From: Heliocidaris erythrogramma
Taxonomy: Eukaryota > Echinodermata > Echinoidea > Camarodonta > Echinometridae
DNA length: 64,000 bases
NCBI GenBank assembly: GCA_025617745.1
Contig: CM046855.1
Span: forward strand, 15,283,880-15,347,879
Direction of reading: 5' to 3'
Part shown: in pieces, positions 1 through 11,369 of the stretch
Layout of the letters: each line of letters opens with the position of its first letter
Numbering within the stretch: the stretch's first letter is position 1
Made by a program: the position numbers and the translations under genes
The notes under the pieces: generated by a model
What the model saw: the letters and a program-made list of their open reading frames with translations, nothing else
Database searches by the model: none
Told to the model about the DNA's origin: nothing

Positions 1-2650
1 TTCCGATCCCCTACTGATATCAGCATAATGAGAGGCAGTGGAGCAGGGGGCAGTTATACAAGAATGAGCAGTGCCCTTACATCAAAACAGGAAGAACGAC
101 AATTTCTTTCTAATTTTTTTAAAGCTCGCTGGCTACGCTCGCTCGCATTTCCCATTGTCTTTTTATCATAATTATTAGGAAAATCGCTGTTATTCAAAAT
201 ATCTTCAATATGAATAATCAGATCATTGCACTCAACTGTAAAATATTTTTTTTTTCTTTTTTTTTTTCTTTTTCATCTAGAACCATGCTAAGACATAAAC
301 AATAATGTGTCGAAAATGATATTCGATAGTGTATTAATGGGTGGGGACACTCAGCTCAAAGTGGCGTTTCCCGCAATTTTTTCACCCTTTGTAGGTGCCC
401 TTTGCCCCCAAAGTGCCCCTTTTGTTGGTGCCCCCACCCATTTTGAAAGACGCTCCACCGCCCCTGCTATCACCCACACTGGGAGTTACTAAAGTTCTGG
501 ATTCTGATCTTTACCTCCTATTTTGCTCTTTTTAGTTATATATTGTGATATGATTTACATTGCATACAAGAATTATCTTTTGATGAACATTGACGAGTGC
601 ATATGGACGTCTATTAATGACGTCTATTATTCACAAGTAATATAATGTGATAATGCTGAACTCACTTTCCTTTTCAGATGATGATAGAATCTTAATTACA
701 TTCAAATGATCCTAATGATTACTAGAGTTTTGTAACCATGGGCCTATTTCTATCTGTCAACCTCAAAACACATATCCAGTGGATCCAAATTTCTACATAT
801 CCATAATGAAAATTATAGTGTCCAAAGCATATTATGCTAAGGCTGGCTACTAAAATAAGGCAATTTTTTAACACGTAATTTTTTTCATTTAGTATGCATG
901 AATGTGTAAAATTATTTGACTATATAAATTCATTATGCAAAACATAACATCATATTTTACTCCCATTGCAGGCTAATTTTGTGGGTTGTGACCATAGCTT
1001 TAATGCCAAATGAATTTAAAGCAGAGAAAACCTTAGGTTGGTGAAACATTGTAGATTGACAGATTGACGGGTATTATATGAATACACAGATGAATTAAGA
1101 GTGAACATGACTGTCATCAAATAAACTGGGAAACTTATACGTAAAAATGAGAGTGTTAAGATATATCATTTCAGGTAAAATATTAAGGAGCACATATATA
1201 CTTCTTATAATAATGTTTGTAAGTGTCTTTTGTTGATAGCATTTAAAGATGATAAAGTGTCCTTTTTTCTCGTTCGTTCGTAAAACTTAAACTTTTCTTG
1301 GATGCCTCGTTCAGCAAATATACACATATTCGTGTTGCAAAGTGCCCGAAATCCGACATAATTATCAAGTATAGGAGGTGGTCATGTACATAAACTTTTC
1401 TCGTGTATTTCTTTGACAAAATAAAATTGTAGGTTAATTCTTTCCCCGCTCTCTTCGCTCGCTCATAAAATTTAGAAAATGTAGAAACATAATGGTGGAT
1501 TTTCGGGAAAGATGTGTCAGCCCCCCCCCCCCCCTACTTAAAAAAAGGGAGTTATGCGGCCCCTGTAATTATAAAAATTATAGTTAACCTATATCTGCGA
1601 TTACTCGATAATTTATGTTTGTATAAAGTAAGCAAACAGTGGAACGACGGTTTTAAGTCACTTCGAGGGGCATGGTGACCGCATCCACTTGGTTTCAAAC
1701 ACGAGGCCCTCAAATACACGTAGTTATTGTATTAAGTTCCATTATATGAACTTTATAAAGATAACTGCGTACTGCACAATGTGAGATCACATGATCAGGC
1801 TTATGACTTGTGATAAGATATATAAATTTTCCTACCCCACCCCTATCATGGGCCTTGCTAAAATGGGTTGGGGCAGGGGTGGGGTGTTGGGATGTCACTC
1901 CCCCTTTCATATTCAACATTGCTGTCAGTATATATATGCGCCACTATGTGGGCAAAAAGGAGGGAGAGGGAAGAGAAAGGAGAAAAGAAAAAGGTGAAAA
2001 GATTCATTAGAGGTTAGAAGGGAAAAAAGAGAGAAAAAGAAGAAAAAAGGAAAGAAAACAGAAAACCTAATTCCGATTTTTTCAACACTGAAATTCGTAT
2101 ATGCATATGGGAATAAATAGATTATAAGAAAAAAGCGAAAGGAAAACAAAGAAGAAAGCGACAGGATGAAGAAAGAAGAACTTTGAGATGAGATTAACGA
2201 TGAACATGGCTGCCCAAATACAGTTTTGTATCTCAGACCCGGACGAGACTCATCTTTCTTTCACATTCCTTTAATCCAAATAGGACTGGAGGGCAATTAG
2301 CGCCCCCGCCCCCCCCCCCCCACCGCTGATAGTTTTAAAGGGCTTGCCGCGCGACCTTATGACTTTTTCTTTAGAGTGTAATGTATCTTTTGATACAAAA
2401 TGTGTGTGTATTCCCGGGTATGGTGTTACGTAACATTTGAAGGTCATATAATAAATGTCAATGAAAAATGGTAGGTTCGTATTTATGAGTAAAACCATTA
2501 ATCATTTGTACAGTCCAACCGTCTTCTTTCCTATTCCATTTTCTTTCTTTTTTTCTGATTTTTTCGCCATCCGATGAGGGAGGGGTGGGGCGTTCCCTCC
2601 CCCCCCCCCCCCATTGCTACACCTCTGCTCCTGACGAATTTGCTTTTTTT
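1..2650. other. AT-rich non-coding stretch
   Basis: No exon with plausible splice borders or family-like protein was seen. The stretch holds poly-T and poly-C runs (for example around 1520-1535, 2310-2322 and 2598-2612). It also has purine-rich simple sequence at 1960-2165 and degenerate repeats containing the phrase CGCTCGCTCG (near 135 and 1450). The sequence at 30-480, with GC-rich G/C homopolymer phrases at each side, may be a decayed hAT-like relic, but no clean termini could be read. Confidence 0.5.
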
Positions 2651-2653
2651 TTC

Positions 2654-3293
2654 CAGGAATTATGAACCCTATTTCATTTTTCGGAAATACGAACCCTATT
2701 TCATTTTCGGAAATACGAACCCTTTTTCATTTTCGGAAATACGAACCCTATTTCATTTTCGGAAATACGAACCCTTTTTCATTTTCGGAAATACGAACCT
2801 TATTTCATTTTCGGAAATACGAACCCTTTTTCATTTTCGGAAATACGAACCTTATTTCATTTTCGGAAATACGAACCCTTTTTCATTTTCGGAAATACGA
2901 ACCCTTTTTCATTTTCGGAAATACGAACCTTATTTCATTTTCGGAAATACGAACCCTTTTTCATTTTCGGAAATACGAACCCTTTTTCATTTTCGGAAAT
3001 ACGAACCTTCGGAATTATGAGCCCTTTTTCATTTTCGGAAATACGAACCTTCGGAAATATGAACCCTATTTCATTTTCGGAATTATGAACCTTCGGATAA
3101 ACGAACCGTCGGATAAACGAACCTTCGGAATAACGAACCTTCGGAATAATGCAACAAATGTTCGGAATTACGAACCCTTTTTCATTTTCGGAATTATGAA
3201 CCCCCAGGCATGGGAAATTAGTGTTTCGGAAATACGAACCTTCGGAAATACGAACCTTCGGAAAAACGAACCTTCGGAAAAACGAGATGCCCC
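2654..3293. repeat. 26-bp minisatellite array with degenerate tail
   Basis: From about 2654 to 3012 there are roughly 13 to 14 head-to-tail copies of a 26-bp unit containing TTCATTTTCGGAAATACGAA. From 3013 to 3293 the units become irregular (TTCGGATAAACGAACC, TTCGGAATTATGAACC). Because 26 is not a multiple of 3, three consecutive units (78 bp) recreate the same 26-residue peptide in every frame. This is why long open frames appear here on the plus strand in more than one frame. They are not taken as genes. A shorter, unexpanded relative lies at 52460-52690. Confidence 0.9.
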
Positions 3294-3467
3294 CGTTTCA
3301 TGTAAATGTTGATCCTGTTAAGAAACTTGCCTACATTAATTCAATACAGAATAATCAAAGCTTTATCGAGTCAAGTTAAGAAAGATTTATCAATACAGAA
3401 TCATTAAAGGTCTGGTTTAAGTCATACATGTACATGTATCTGTTTATAAAATAATGCAGCCACATCA

Positions 3468-3605
3468 GGGGAGCGTTTCATCAAGCATATTGTCAGTGAT
3501 TTTCATCGACAACTGTTATAAGCTACTGAAATCCTTGCATCTGATTGGTTGAGAGCAAATTTGTCGGTGAAAATCACTGACAAAATGCTTGATGAAACGC
3601 TCCCC
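3468..3605. mobile_element. Short palindromic MITE (138 bp)
   Basis: The ends are inverted copies. GGGGAGCGTTTCATCAAGCA at the left pairs with the reverse complement of TGCTTGATGAAACGCTCCCC at the right, and the arms continue through TGTCAGTGATTTTCA. The middle contains CTGATTGGTTG, a reversed CCAAT-like core. It has no coding capacity. The architecture matches the other short palindromes in this window at 25864, 38076 and 62645. Confidence 0.8.
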
Positions 3606-6600
3606 AAATCAATCCAATTATTCAGTACAAAATTTACAAAAGTGGTTACTTCTTGGTGTTCATGCTTGCAGAAGTCTCTCTAGCATATCAAAGTAAGCAA
3701 CTTTTGCTCTGGACTTTATTTAGTCAAAGATATAAGGTTAAGATTCGGGTTACAATCAGGTTTTTTTTGGTTAGGTTTAGGGTAAGTGTTGGTATTAATC
3801 ATACCATTGGGTCCAATGTTAAAAGCAGGACAATTTGACAGCAGAGCAATTGTTTCGAGATCACATACATGTATGTCACACAATGATTTTGAATAGCCAT
3901 AGTCTGACAATCGCAATCGAGAAGCAGTACATTATTGTACATCATAAATTGGAGCTAGCTAGTATACATGCTCCTATGTAACAAGAATTCTCATACTGTG
4001 CATAACATAGAAGCTGTGTGCTATGTGTTAGACCCCATTCACACTTCCAAATAGGAGTGTTCTTTTGACAAGCGATCCAGAAGACTGCTCCAGTGGTTTC
4101 CTTAGGTTGTCTTCACCCTCCACACATCTTCCTTTTTTTTCACCTACGCAAGGCTGCTGGTTCCTGTTGCTCTGGCATCACAGGTCATCGTGTCAATATT
4201 TCTATACTGCAGACCCGATTGTTAGCTAATGCTGGTTTTTCTGTGCCCTTTGCTCGTGAATATATGCTATACGTGTAATCCACTTAATAGTTAAATATGT
4301 ATTTGCTGGTCTATTGCAGCAATGAAAGAGCAGATGAAAACCATGCGTATTGACAGTATTGTGATTACCGATTTCCAGCGAAACACATGCATTTCCGGTT
4401 GAAAAACACTTTCTAAACACTTCCATCTTCACACTGCACGTACATGTACTAGTGCTCTACTGTGCCACCAGTGTACATTCACAAGGCAGCCAAGAAGCTC
4501 GCTTAAGAGGACTGCTTCTTGCATGCATACATGTAGTTGTGTTTTCACAAGCAAGAGGATTGCTTTCATTAGGGGTGATCCAACTAAGACCACGCTCATG
4601 TAAGTGTGAATGGAGTCGTAGACCAACTACTAAACACATGCAGATCCAGCATTTTCTGAAGGGGCAGAGGGGGCTGAAAATTTTCTGTTTAATAGAATTT
4701 CAGGAATATCTTCGGGCCCTCCCCAGGATCTCTCTAAAAGGAGGGATGGAGGGTAGGAGCTGAAAAAAAAATTTGACAATGAAAATTTTTTTCCACATGG
4801 TTGATCTCATTTTAACTCACCTTCACTCAAAAACTAAAGATGGAGGAAAATATTTGACATTATTATTAATTTAAAAAATGCACTTTACTGCAATTTAAAT
4901 TGCAATCCAAAATTTCTCTGATTTGGATCTCTGTGCACAGGTTTTATAAAAAAGTTTTGAAACTCAATAATTGTTATGTGTTTAACAGCCTTACTTTAAC
5001 CCATCTTAAGGAAAACACCATAACCTGAGAAAATCTTCAGAGTTACCATCTTCTAATTCAAGATTGATAACCAGCAAGTCTGTTCACTAACTAAAAACAT
5101 CATTACTGAAATGTCATGGTATGTCAAACAAATCCCTAACCAATGAATTAGAACACCCAATTACAGGCCTTTTCAAACTTGGGAAGTGAAATGGAATACA
5201 TATACATGTATATATATATATATATATCTCATTGACCTTTGGACTTCAGTCTATGCTTTAGTCTTCTGCATACACTTTAGATTACAGCCAAAATTACCTA
5301 AAAGACGTCAATGCATTGCTTTCCACGTTTCAATTGAAACACTACTCACACCATTCAAAGAATTGTCATATGAATCAGCACTCTTAAAAGTGTAGTTCAC
5401 TTTATTTACATGTAATTATTGTTTATATAATTTAATGGTTAGGTAGTTACAAATAAATGAAAGAGATCATTGTATGTTATAAAGAAAACAGAAATCTTTT
5501 TTTTTGTGCCTGTTTTTTTTTTTAACTCCTAAATTTGGAGTTACATGTATATGGATATCAAAATTTAGAGGGGCCTCTTGATCATCTCTCAAACTAAATT
5601 CTTCCAAAATCAAATCAAAATGGATTCAGAAATTCAGATTTAATTAAAACAATCCACAAATTACTGAAGAATAATGTCAAATTCTATTTGATGATGAAAA
5701 TAGTTTTTTTTCAGCTCACAGTTTGAAAGGTTTCAATGCTAAGCTACTTGCCCAATTTTGTGATGTTACAATTACATGCAATATCGCATAAACTGAAGAA
5801 AAAAAAACTCCAGCCTGCTTCTATGTGAAATGAGTTTTCTCTGCTCCAACCGAATTATAAGAATCTTTGATATGGCATCTTTTCTTTGGGTGACGTGAAA
5901 ATGGTTCATTTCAACATCAAAGAGAATTTAGTTGGGTTTTTTTTAAGTTCCTATGTTTACAGACTTCCAAATAGTTGTGAACATTAAATCCTCTATTTAA
6001 AATTTGAAAGGAAATTACACCCATGCCAAGCAAATCATGTACAGTGTATACCTGACTGTTGAAAAAAATCAGAACTTTCTACAAATTTATTTTCAAACTT
6101 AGACCAGATTTTTTTTGTAATTTCCAAATCTAAAACAAATAAAAATGAAACAGTCCCATGATAGCATGTCCATCAAAATTTGACCTTCATTCTTGATACT
6201 ACATGTACATTAATCCCATCTTCTTACAAGTACATTTACAAGTACAATGTAAATCAATGGAATCTCTGTTATTATAAAAGGTAAAGCAAAGATAGCTGTC
6301 ATTGATTACATGTAGGTAAAAGGAAAAAATTATGGTGCAGGTAAAAAACCAAAATAATTAAAACAACTACTTCTCAATTATCCTAATTATCTGTACTAAA
6401 TAATTAACCAACTCAACTGTAATGTGAGATAATAATTATCTGGTACATGTGAAATCCCAAAATTAACATCAAAATTTTAATTCTGTAAAATTCTGGAGCT
6501 GGGTTTTGGCCTCTGACCTTTTATCAAAACTTTGAATTATTAAAAAAAAATCTATTTTCCCCTCTTCAAATCAACATTTACCTACACTGAGTATTTCCTA

Positions 6601-7509
6601 TAACCTTGTAAACATAAGAGGACCTCACACTTTGCAACATCCTATGGGAGGTCTATCAGGATACAGTGCAACTTTGCTGCACAGGTTTGACAGGCCAGCA
6701 GTCTGACATGATCTGCAATATTAATTACAACCAAGATGCTTTCATATTGCTTATCAAAGACAGCCACTACACGGATGGGTAGCCATGGGCCTGCTATGGC
6801 AGCTGAGTGTGAATAGCTACATGTATGTAAGCTAACCAGCAGACCAAAACTGATACTTCCAATAAAAACCAATGGATTTATGACTTCAAGCTCAATATTA
6901 CATGCCGGTACAGGAAAGCAGGCACATCTCATTCATTTTGTCCAAAAATGTTGGCCTACATCGACGTGAAGAAAGAACCTATCCCACAATGACAATTGCA
7001 TGCATGTGCCATAAAATAACATATGACAAAATGTCGGTGAAAAATTTTGTTTTGTTTTGTTTCTGAGAGCTCTTTCTAGATTTGCTGAAAGTATCAAAGC
7101 ATGGCAATTTTTGTTTATTCTTTTGTTTTTTACAAGAGCTATTTTAGAGCTTTTCAGATCAATGATTGATTACTGCTCCGGAGCATTTTTTTAATTGCTA
7201 CATGTACATTGTAGCTTTGGACTGGTGATTGCCAAGCCCACAGACTACTTGTAGAATCACTTCATGCAATCATTTGGGCCTGTTAAATCAGACTAGCAGT
7301 GTGACATTATATTGCTTCTCTGAGGTAAGCATCAACCTGTGTGTGTGGATAATGAGATCAAGACAGTGTTAACTGTAAATGATTGTATCTCATGTCAGGA
7401 TCAATCATACTGGTCCAAACTTACAGCAACATTACTACAGCACCTTTACACTGCATGGTTGGCCAATCTGCATGTCTCTTCTAAAACAATTAAGTATTTA
7501 TATAATACT
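3606..7509. other. AT-rich non-coding stretch
   Basis: No gene is recognised. The octamer TACATGTA and its partial forms occur repeatedly. There is a TA-type microsatellite near 5205-5228. The short open frames are not supported by family resemblance, splice signals or composition. Confidence 0.5.
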
Positions 7510-7640
7510 GAATGGCCTTGAGTGGGATACAAGGGTATATCGCACGAGCTATGAGCATATTTCACAAGTCGGTACAACGAGTGAACTATTTTCAAAGCAA
7601 GTGCCATATACCCTTGTATCCCACAAAAGAAAAGCCATTC
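7510..7640. mobile_element. Short palindromic MITE-like element
   Basis: GAATGGC at 7510 and GCCATTC at 7634-7640 are inverted. Just inside them TGGGATACAAGGGTATAT (from about 7523) pairs with ATATACCCTTGTATCCCA (ending about 7622). The total length is about 131 bp, with no coding potential. No target duplication was resolved. Confidence 0.65.
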
Positions 7641-7824
7641 AATATCACTATTAATTGTATGAAAACTAGTTCCTTAATTTTCAGCATTAAATGTCCTTCT
7701 GTTTTTGTATTGACTTCAACATAAAACACAGGTAGAAAAACATTTGTTTGTCTTTACCAAAGCATCTTGCATGGACTGCGTGCATACATCCATTGTCATA
7801 ACCTTTGCGTATTTCAACGCCTAT

Positions 7825-8210
7825 TTAATAATAATAATAATAATATTCAGCTTTTATATAGCGCCTAATACATCGGAGATGTCTCTAAGCGCTTTACAGA
7901 TATATTATTACCCTGGTCATCGGATACTTTTTACGCTTCACGTGCACACAAAATCATGAGATATGGACATATATTGCATGGTCATCCGGATACTTTTGCG
8001 CAAACCGTGAGATACGCCAATTTTTCTGGTCGCCTGAAAACCCTTCAGACAAATAATGTTTGGTATCGCCTTCATTCTCTAAGCATGTAATACAGACCTT
8101 TCTCTCTTTGGATCGTCTCTTCTCACTGATAAAAATAATAATATTTAGTTCTTGTACATGTATAGCACATAATACATATTTATCAATGTATCAAAGCGCT
8201 TAAAAAGAGC
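7825..8210. repeat. Two fragments of a (AAT)n / AGCGC dispersed repeat
   Basis: Around 7830-7905 and 8125-8205 an (AATA)n-like run is followed by a phrase resembling TATATAGCGCCTAATACAT and then a variant of AAGCGCTTTACAG. The same phrase in reverse orientation ends the SINE-like unit at 39143-39440 (AAGCGCTATATAAATAG then TTATTATTATT). These are therefore probably tail fragments of the same SINE family on the minus strand. Confidence 0.5.
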
Positions 8211-8397
8211 TTTGGATTTTTAACCCATCTCAGCCTAGCTGTCCTAATTAAAACACATGGAAGCTGAAAACAATAATCTGTAATTTGAAGTGATCTCTGA
8301 TATGACCACATGTGGTTCGTACTCTAAATGCCTTGCAGAATAAAATCAAGTACTATTCAATTGTTGACATCAAAATGTGAGATTCCCTACCGTCTAG

Positions 8398-8772
8398 TTC
8401 CCTTGTTCTTAAAGTGCTGCCCATGGGCCACTTGCGGCCTGCGAGACGATTTCATGCGGCCCGCCAAAATCTCTAGTAAGAAAAAAAAATTGTTATATAT
8501 GTAATAATACATCATCCTAACTATCGGTATGATGAAAGGCATCAAAATTTTGCTAACTCGTTTCGCTCGCTCGCAAATAGCATATCATAATATCCATTCC
8601 CTTCATGGGCCTGTCCTACTCCTACCACGCCAGTTTAAAAAAAAAGAAAACATCAAACAAAGGAAAAAAAAAAGGATAATAATTGTTTATGATATGAAAC
8701 GGGAGGGATATGCTAAATTAATTTCAGCAATATTTCTGGCCCGCCTGACAAAATAATTAAGAACCCAGGTTC
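8398..8772. mobile_element. Possible hAT-type non-autonomous element
   Basis: The left side reads TTGTTCTTAAAGTGCTGCCC followed by GCGGCCTGCG. The right side reads CTGGCCCGCC and then TTAAGAACCCAGG. GTTCTTAA and TTAAGAAC are inverted and the GGCC-rich subterminal phrases face each other, as in Charlie-type hAT elements. The termini and the target duplication could not be fixed, so the call is tentative. Confidence 0.35.
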
Positions 8773-8780
8773 TAGTCTGT

Positions 8781-9774
8781 GGTGAGAGTGGCGTAATCCT
8801 GCTAGATCTATCCAAGGCTTTCAACAAGGTCCCACATGGAAGACTCCTACACAAGATACTATGGAATACGAGGTGCTACCCACAGCTGGATTAAGGAACT
8901 CCTTGCTGGCGCTTGCAGAGGGTAGTACCTCAGCCTTTTGACACGAGGGTAAAATTCATCGTATGGAAAGCTTATTAGTTTAAAGCTGATTAACTAATTA
9001 GCCCTAAAACAAATTTCCAGTGTGAACATCGAACTATACGATGTTCGTACAGATACGAACTCGCGATCTAAAGACGATGTCTATACGATGTACGTACAGA
9101 TACGAACTCGCAATCTAAAGACGGGTCAGAGCAGCCTACAGATACGAAGTACTTGGGAGTGAACATACAGAACAACCTGAAATGGAACCACCATGTACAT
9201 GTCACAACCAAGAAAGCCAACTCTGTACGGGGCTTCCTGCAGAGAAATGTGAGGGCCTGTCCACCAAAGACAAAGGCATTATTGTACAAGACATTACTAT
9301 GCCCTGTGCTGAAGTAATTGTGCAGTCATCTGGGACCCATCCACACAAGAGAACATCAGAAAGGTGGAAATGGTGTAACGCCTTTGTGCACGGTTAAGGT
9401 TCGTGCTGGGTGACTACCAGCGTATGAGCAGCGTTACTTCCATGCTCAAAAAGCTTCAGTGGAGAAGTCTTCAAGAGAGGAGGGCAAAGCAGAAAGTGTA
9501 CATGGTCTACAGCATACTCCATGGCCTGGTTGATCTTCCAGTCACCAACTGCATACCAGTTGCTGGACCACTAACGTGTGGAAATCCTCAAAAGTTCCAG
9601 TTTCCATTTGCTAGAACTCTTTTATTCCAAACCACGTTCTACCCACATGCTATCCGGTTGTGGAACTCCTTACCACCTGCCGTCATCAGCTGCACCTCCT
9701 TGGAGCTCTTCAAGCAAAAGGTGCAGCATGTTAAAGCTCAGTTGAGCTTCTGCATGGTGTTTAGCTGCACATAG
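8781..9774 (+). pseudogene. Degenerate CR1/L2-like reverse transcriptase fragment
   Basis: Translated blocks on the plus strand fall in the order expected of a non-LTR retrotransposon ORF2 but in shifted frames. From 8781 there is an RT core block with the motif LLDLSKAFNKVPH. Near 9135-9310 comes KYLGVNIQNNLKWN and RGFLQRNVRACPP. From about 9395 there is FVLGDYQRMSSVTSMLKKL, and at 9650-9700 the C-terminal signature RLWNSLPPAVISC. Between the RT block and the next lies non-homologous sequence with a 48-bp tandem duplication (9033 and 9081). An in-frame stop precedes the last block. The endonuclease and YADD box are missing. It is an old 5'-truncated, frameshifted copy, not close in sequence to the intact element at 19710. 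Confidence 0.85.
9033..9128. repeat. 48-bp tandem duplication
   Basis: CTATACGATGTTCGTACAG at 9033 recurs as CTATACGATGTACGTACAG at 9081. Each is followed by ATACGAACTCGC and ATCTAAAGACG. There are two copies. It sits inside the degenerate retrotransposon relic. Confidence 0.8.
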
Positions 9775-10440
9775 AAAATTGTAGAGGTTTTTTACTTGCA
9801 CACTGTACACTTAGCACTTGACAAGCACTAGGTACGATAATACGCCAGCAGCGGACTGTACCTGACTGGAAGAAGAAGAAGAGTGAACAAGCAAAAGCAA
9901 GAGAGTGGGAGCAAGAGAAAGAGAAAGAGATACAGACACTTCTAGAGAAAAAAGAGTAACAAAAAAAGAGAGGAAGAAACATCAAAACACCCTCAATGTA
10001 TTTATCCATTCATGGTTCATCAGTCTGGTAATTAAGAGATGGTAAGATCAAGAGTTGAATAACCAGTGAATAGAATGAGCATCCATTGCTAAACTGCATT
10101 GATTCAGGTGGCAGGCGGAAGCTGCTGTATTGGTAATCTATTCAAGAATCAGAGAAATGGTGATAATTATCATACCTGACATTTTTGGCTCATTAGACCC
10201 TTACAACCATGCCTTTGAAGGACATATCTTCTTTACCCCTTAACTGGATAAGCTCAGAATGTAGTACTTTTTCAGAGTGAGTCACTATTCATGGAGAAGA
10301 CCATTTAATTTTATCCTTTGCATCAATTCTTGGACTAAATCCCATTCTATGGGATGGGAGATGTGAGGTGTTGATATCCAACACTCTGCACAATATTAGG
10401 GGAAATAAGAGATTTCATCTCATAGTAGAAATTTAAAATT

Positions 10441-11369
10441 AAATTTTAACATTTTTGTGATGCGTTTCGATCGCAATGCATTGATGTTGGACAAGCTGTA
10501 CCTGTTGTACACACATACGGGAGCATTGATGTGTAAGTGAGTGACAGAGGAGCAGGCTGGTAACATTTTCATGGTAGTTTCGGGCATGATATAGGGCTAA
10601 GATCACTTTCATAGCGAATAAAAGTTTTGTTTTCATTCATGCAATATATGAACGACAGGTTTCTGAGATATTTTTCTTCATTGTCCTACATAATGATCTA
10701 AATTTTAACATTTTTGTGATTATTGCAGCGATATTTAGACAAGCTGCATACATGTACATACGGGGCATGCAGAGAGCTGTGTGCCATGAACAGGGAGTAT
10801 ATAAATCGAGTTGCAGGCTGGACATATTTTCATGAGCATACTAGTGGAACATATTATAGGCCTAAAATCACAATCATAGCGAGTAAAATTTTTGTTTTCA
10901 CTCTAGCAATATGTGCGGATTATTATTTTTTTGTAAATACATGTATTATTTGCTATGATTGTGATATTAGGCTGATATGCCCTGATATGCCACAAAAATA
11001 TTACCAGTGGCAGCTTGCTACTCGATCACTCACTCACTTCACACAAAGCTAGCTACGCAACTAGCTTGTCCAAACATCACTGCACTGCGATCGAAATGCA
11101 TCACGAAAATGTTAAAATTTAGAATCTCAGAAACCTGTCGTTTATACATTGCATGAATGAAAACTAAACAAATATTTGCTATGATAGTGATATTAGCCCA
11201 ATAGCATGCTCAAAACTACCATGAAAATGTTACCAGCCTGCTACTCAATCACTCACTCACTGACACAGCTACATGTACATGTATGCGTCCCGTATATGTG
11301 TACAACAGGTACAGCTTGTCCAACATCACTGCATTGCGATCGAAACACATCACAAAAATGATAAAATTT
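10441..11369. repeat. Inverted dimer of a ~240-bp repeat (four-unit palindrome)
   Basis: Two units in one orientation start at 10441 and about 10700 (both begin with AAATTTTAACATTTTTGTGA). They are followed by two units in the opposite orientation, ending near 11120 and 11369 (both close with a variant of CACAAAAATGATAAAATTT). Shared internal phrases are GACAAGCTG, the CAGGCTGG / CCAGCCTG pair, TTTTCATG and ATCACNNTCATAGCGA. The whole block could fold on itself. It encodes nothing recognisable. Confidence 0.75.

Noticed and set aside
2654..3012. CRISPR array
   Set aside because: The repeats are contiguous with no unique spacers, and the DNA is clearly eukaryotic.
2662..3312. 216-codon and 148-codon plus-strand frames as a repeat protein gene
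   Set aside because: They arise from a 26-bp minisatellite lacking stops in its cycle. There is no unique sequence, start context or homology.
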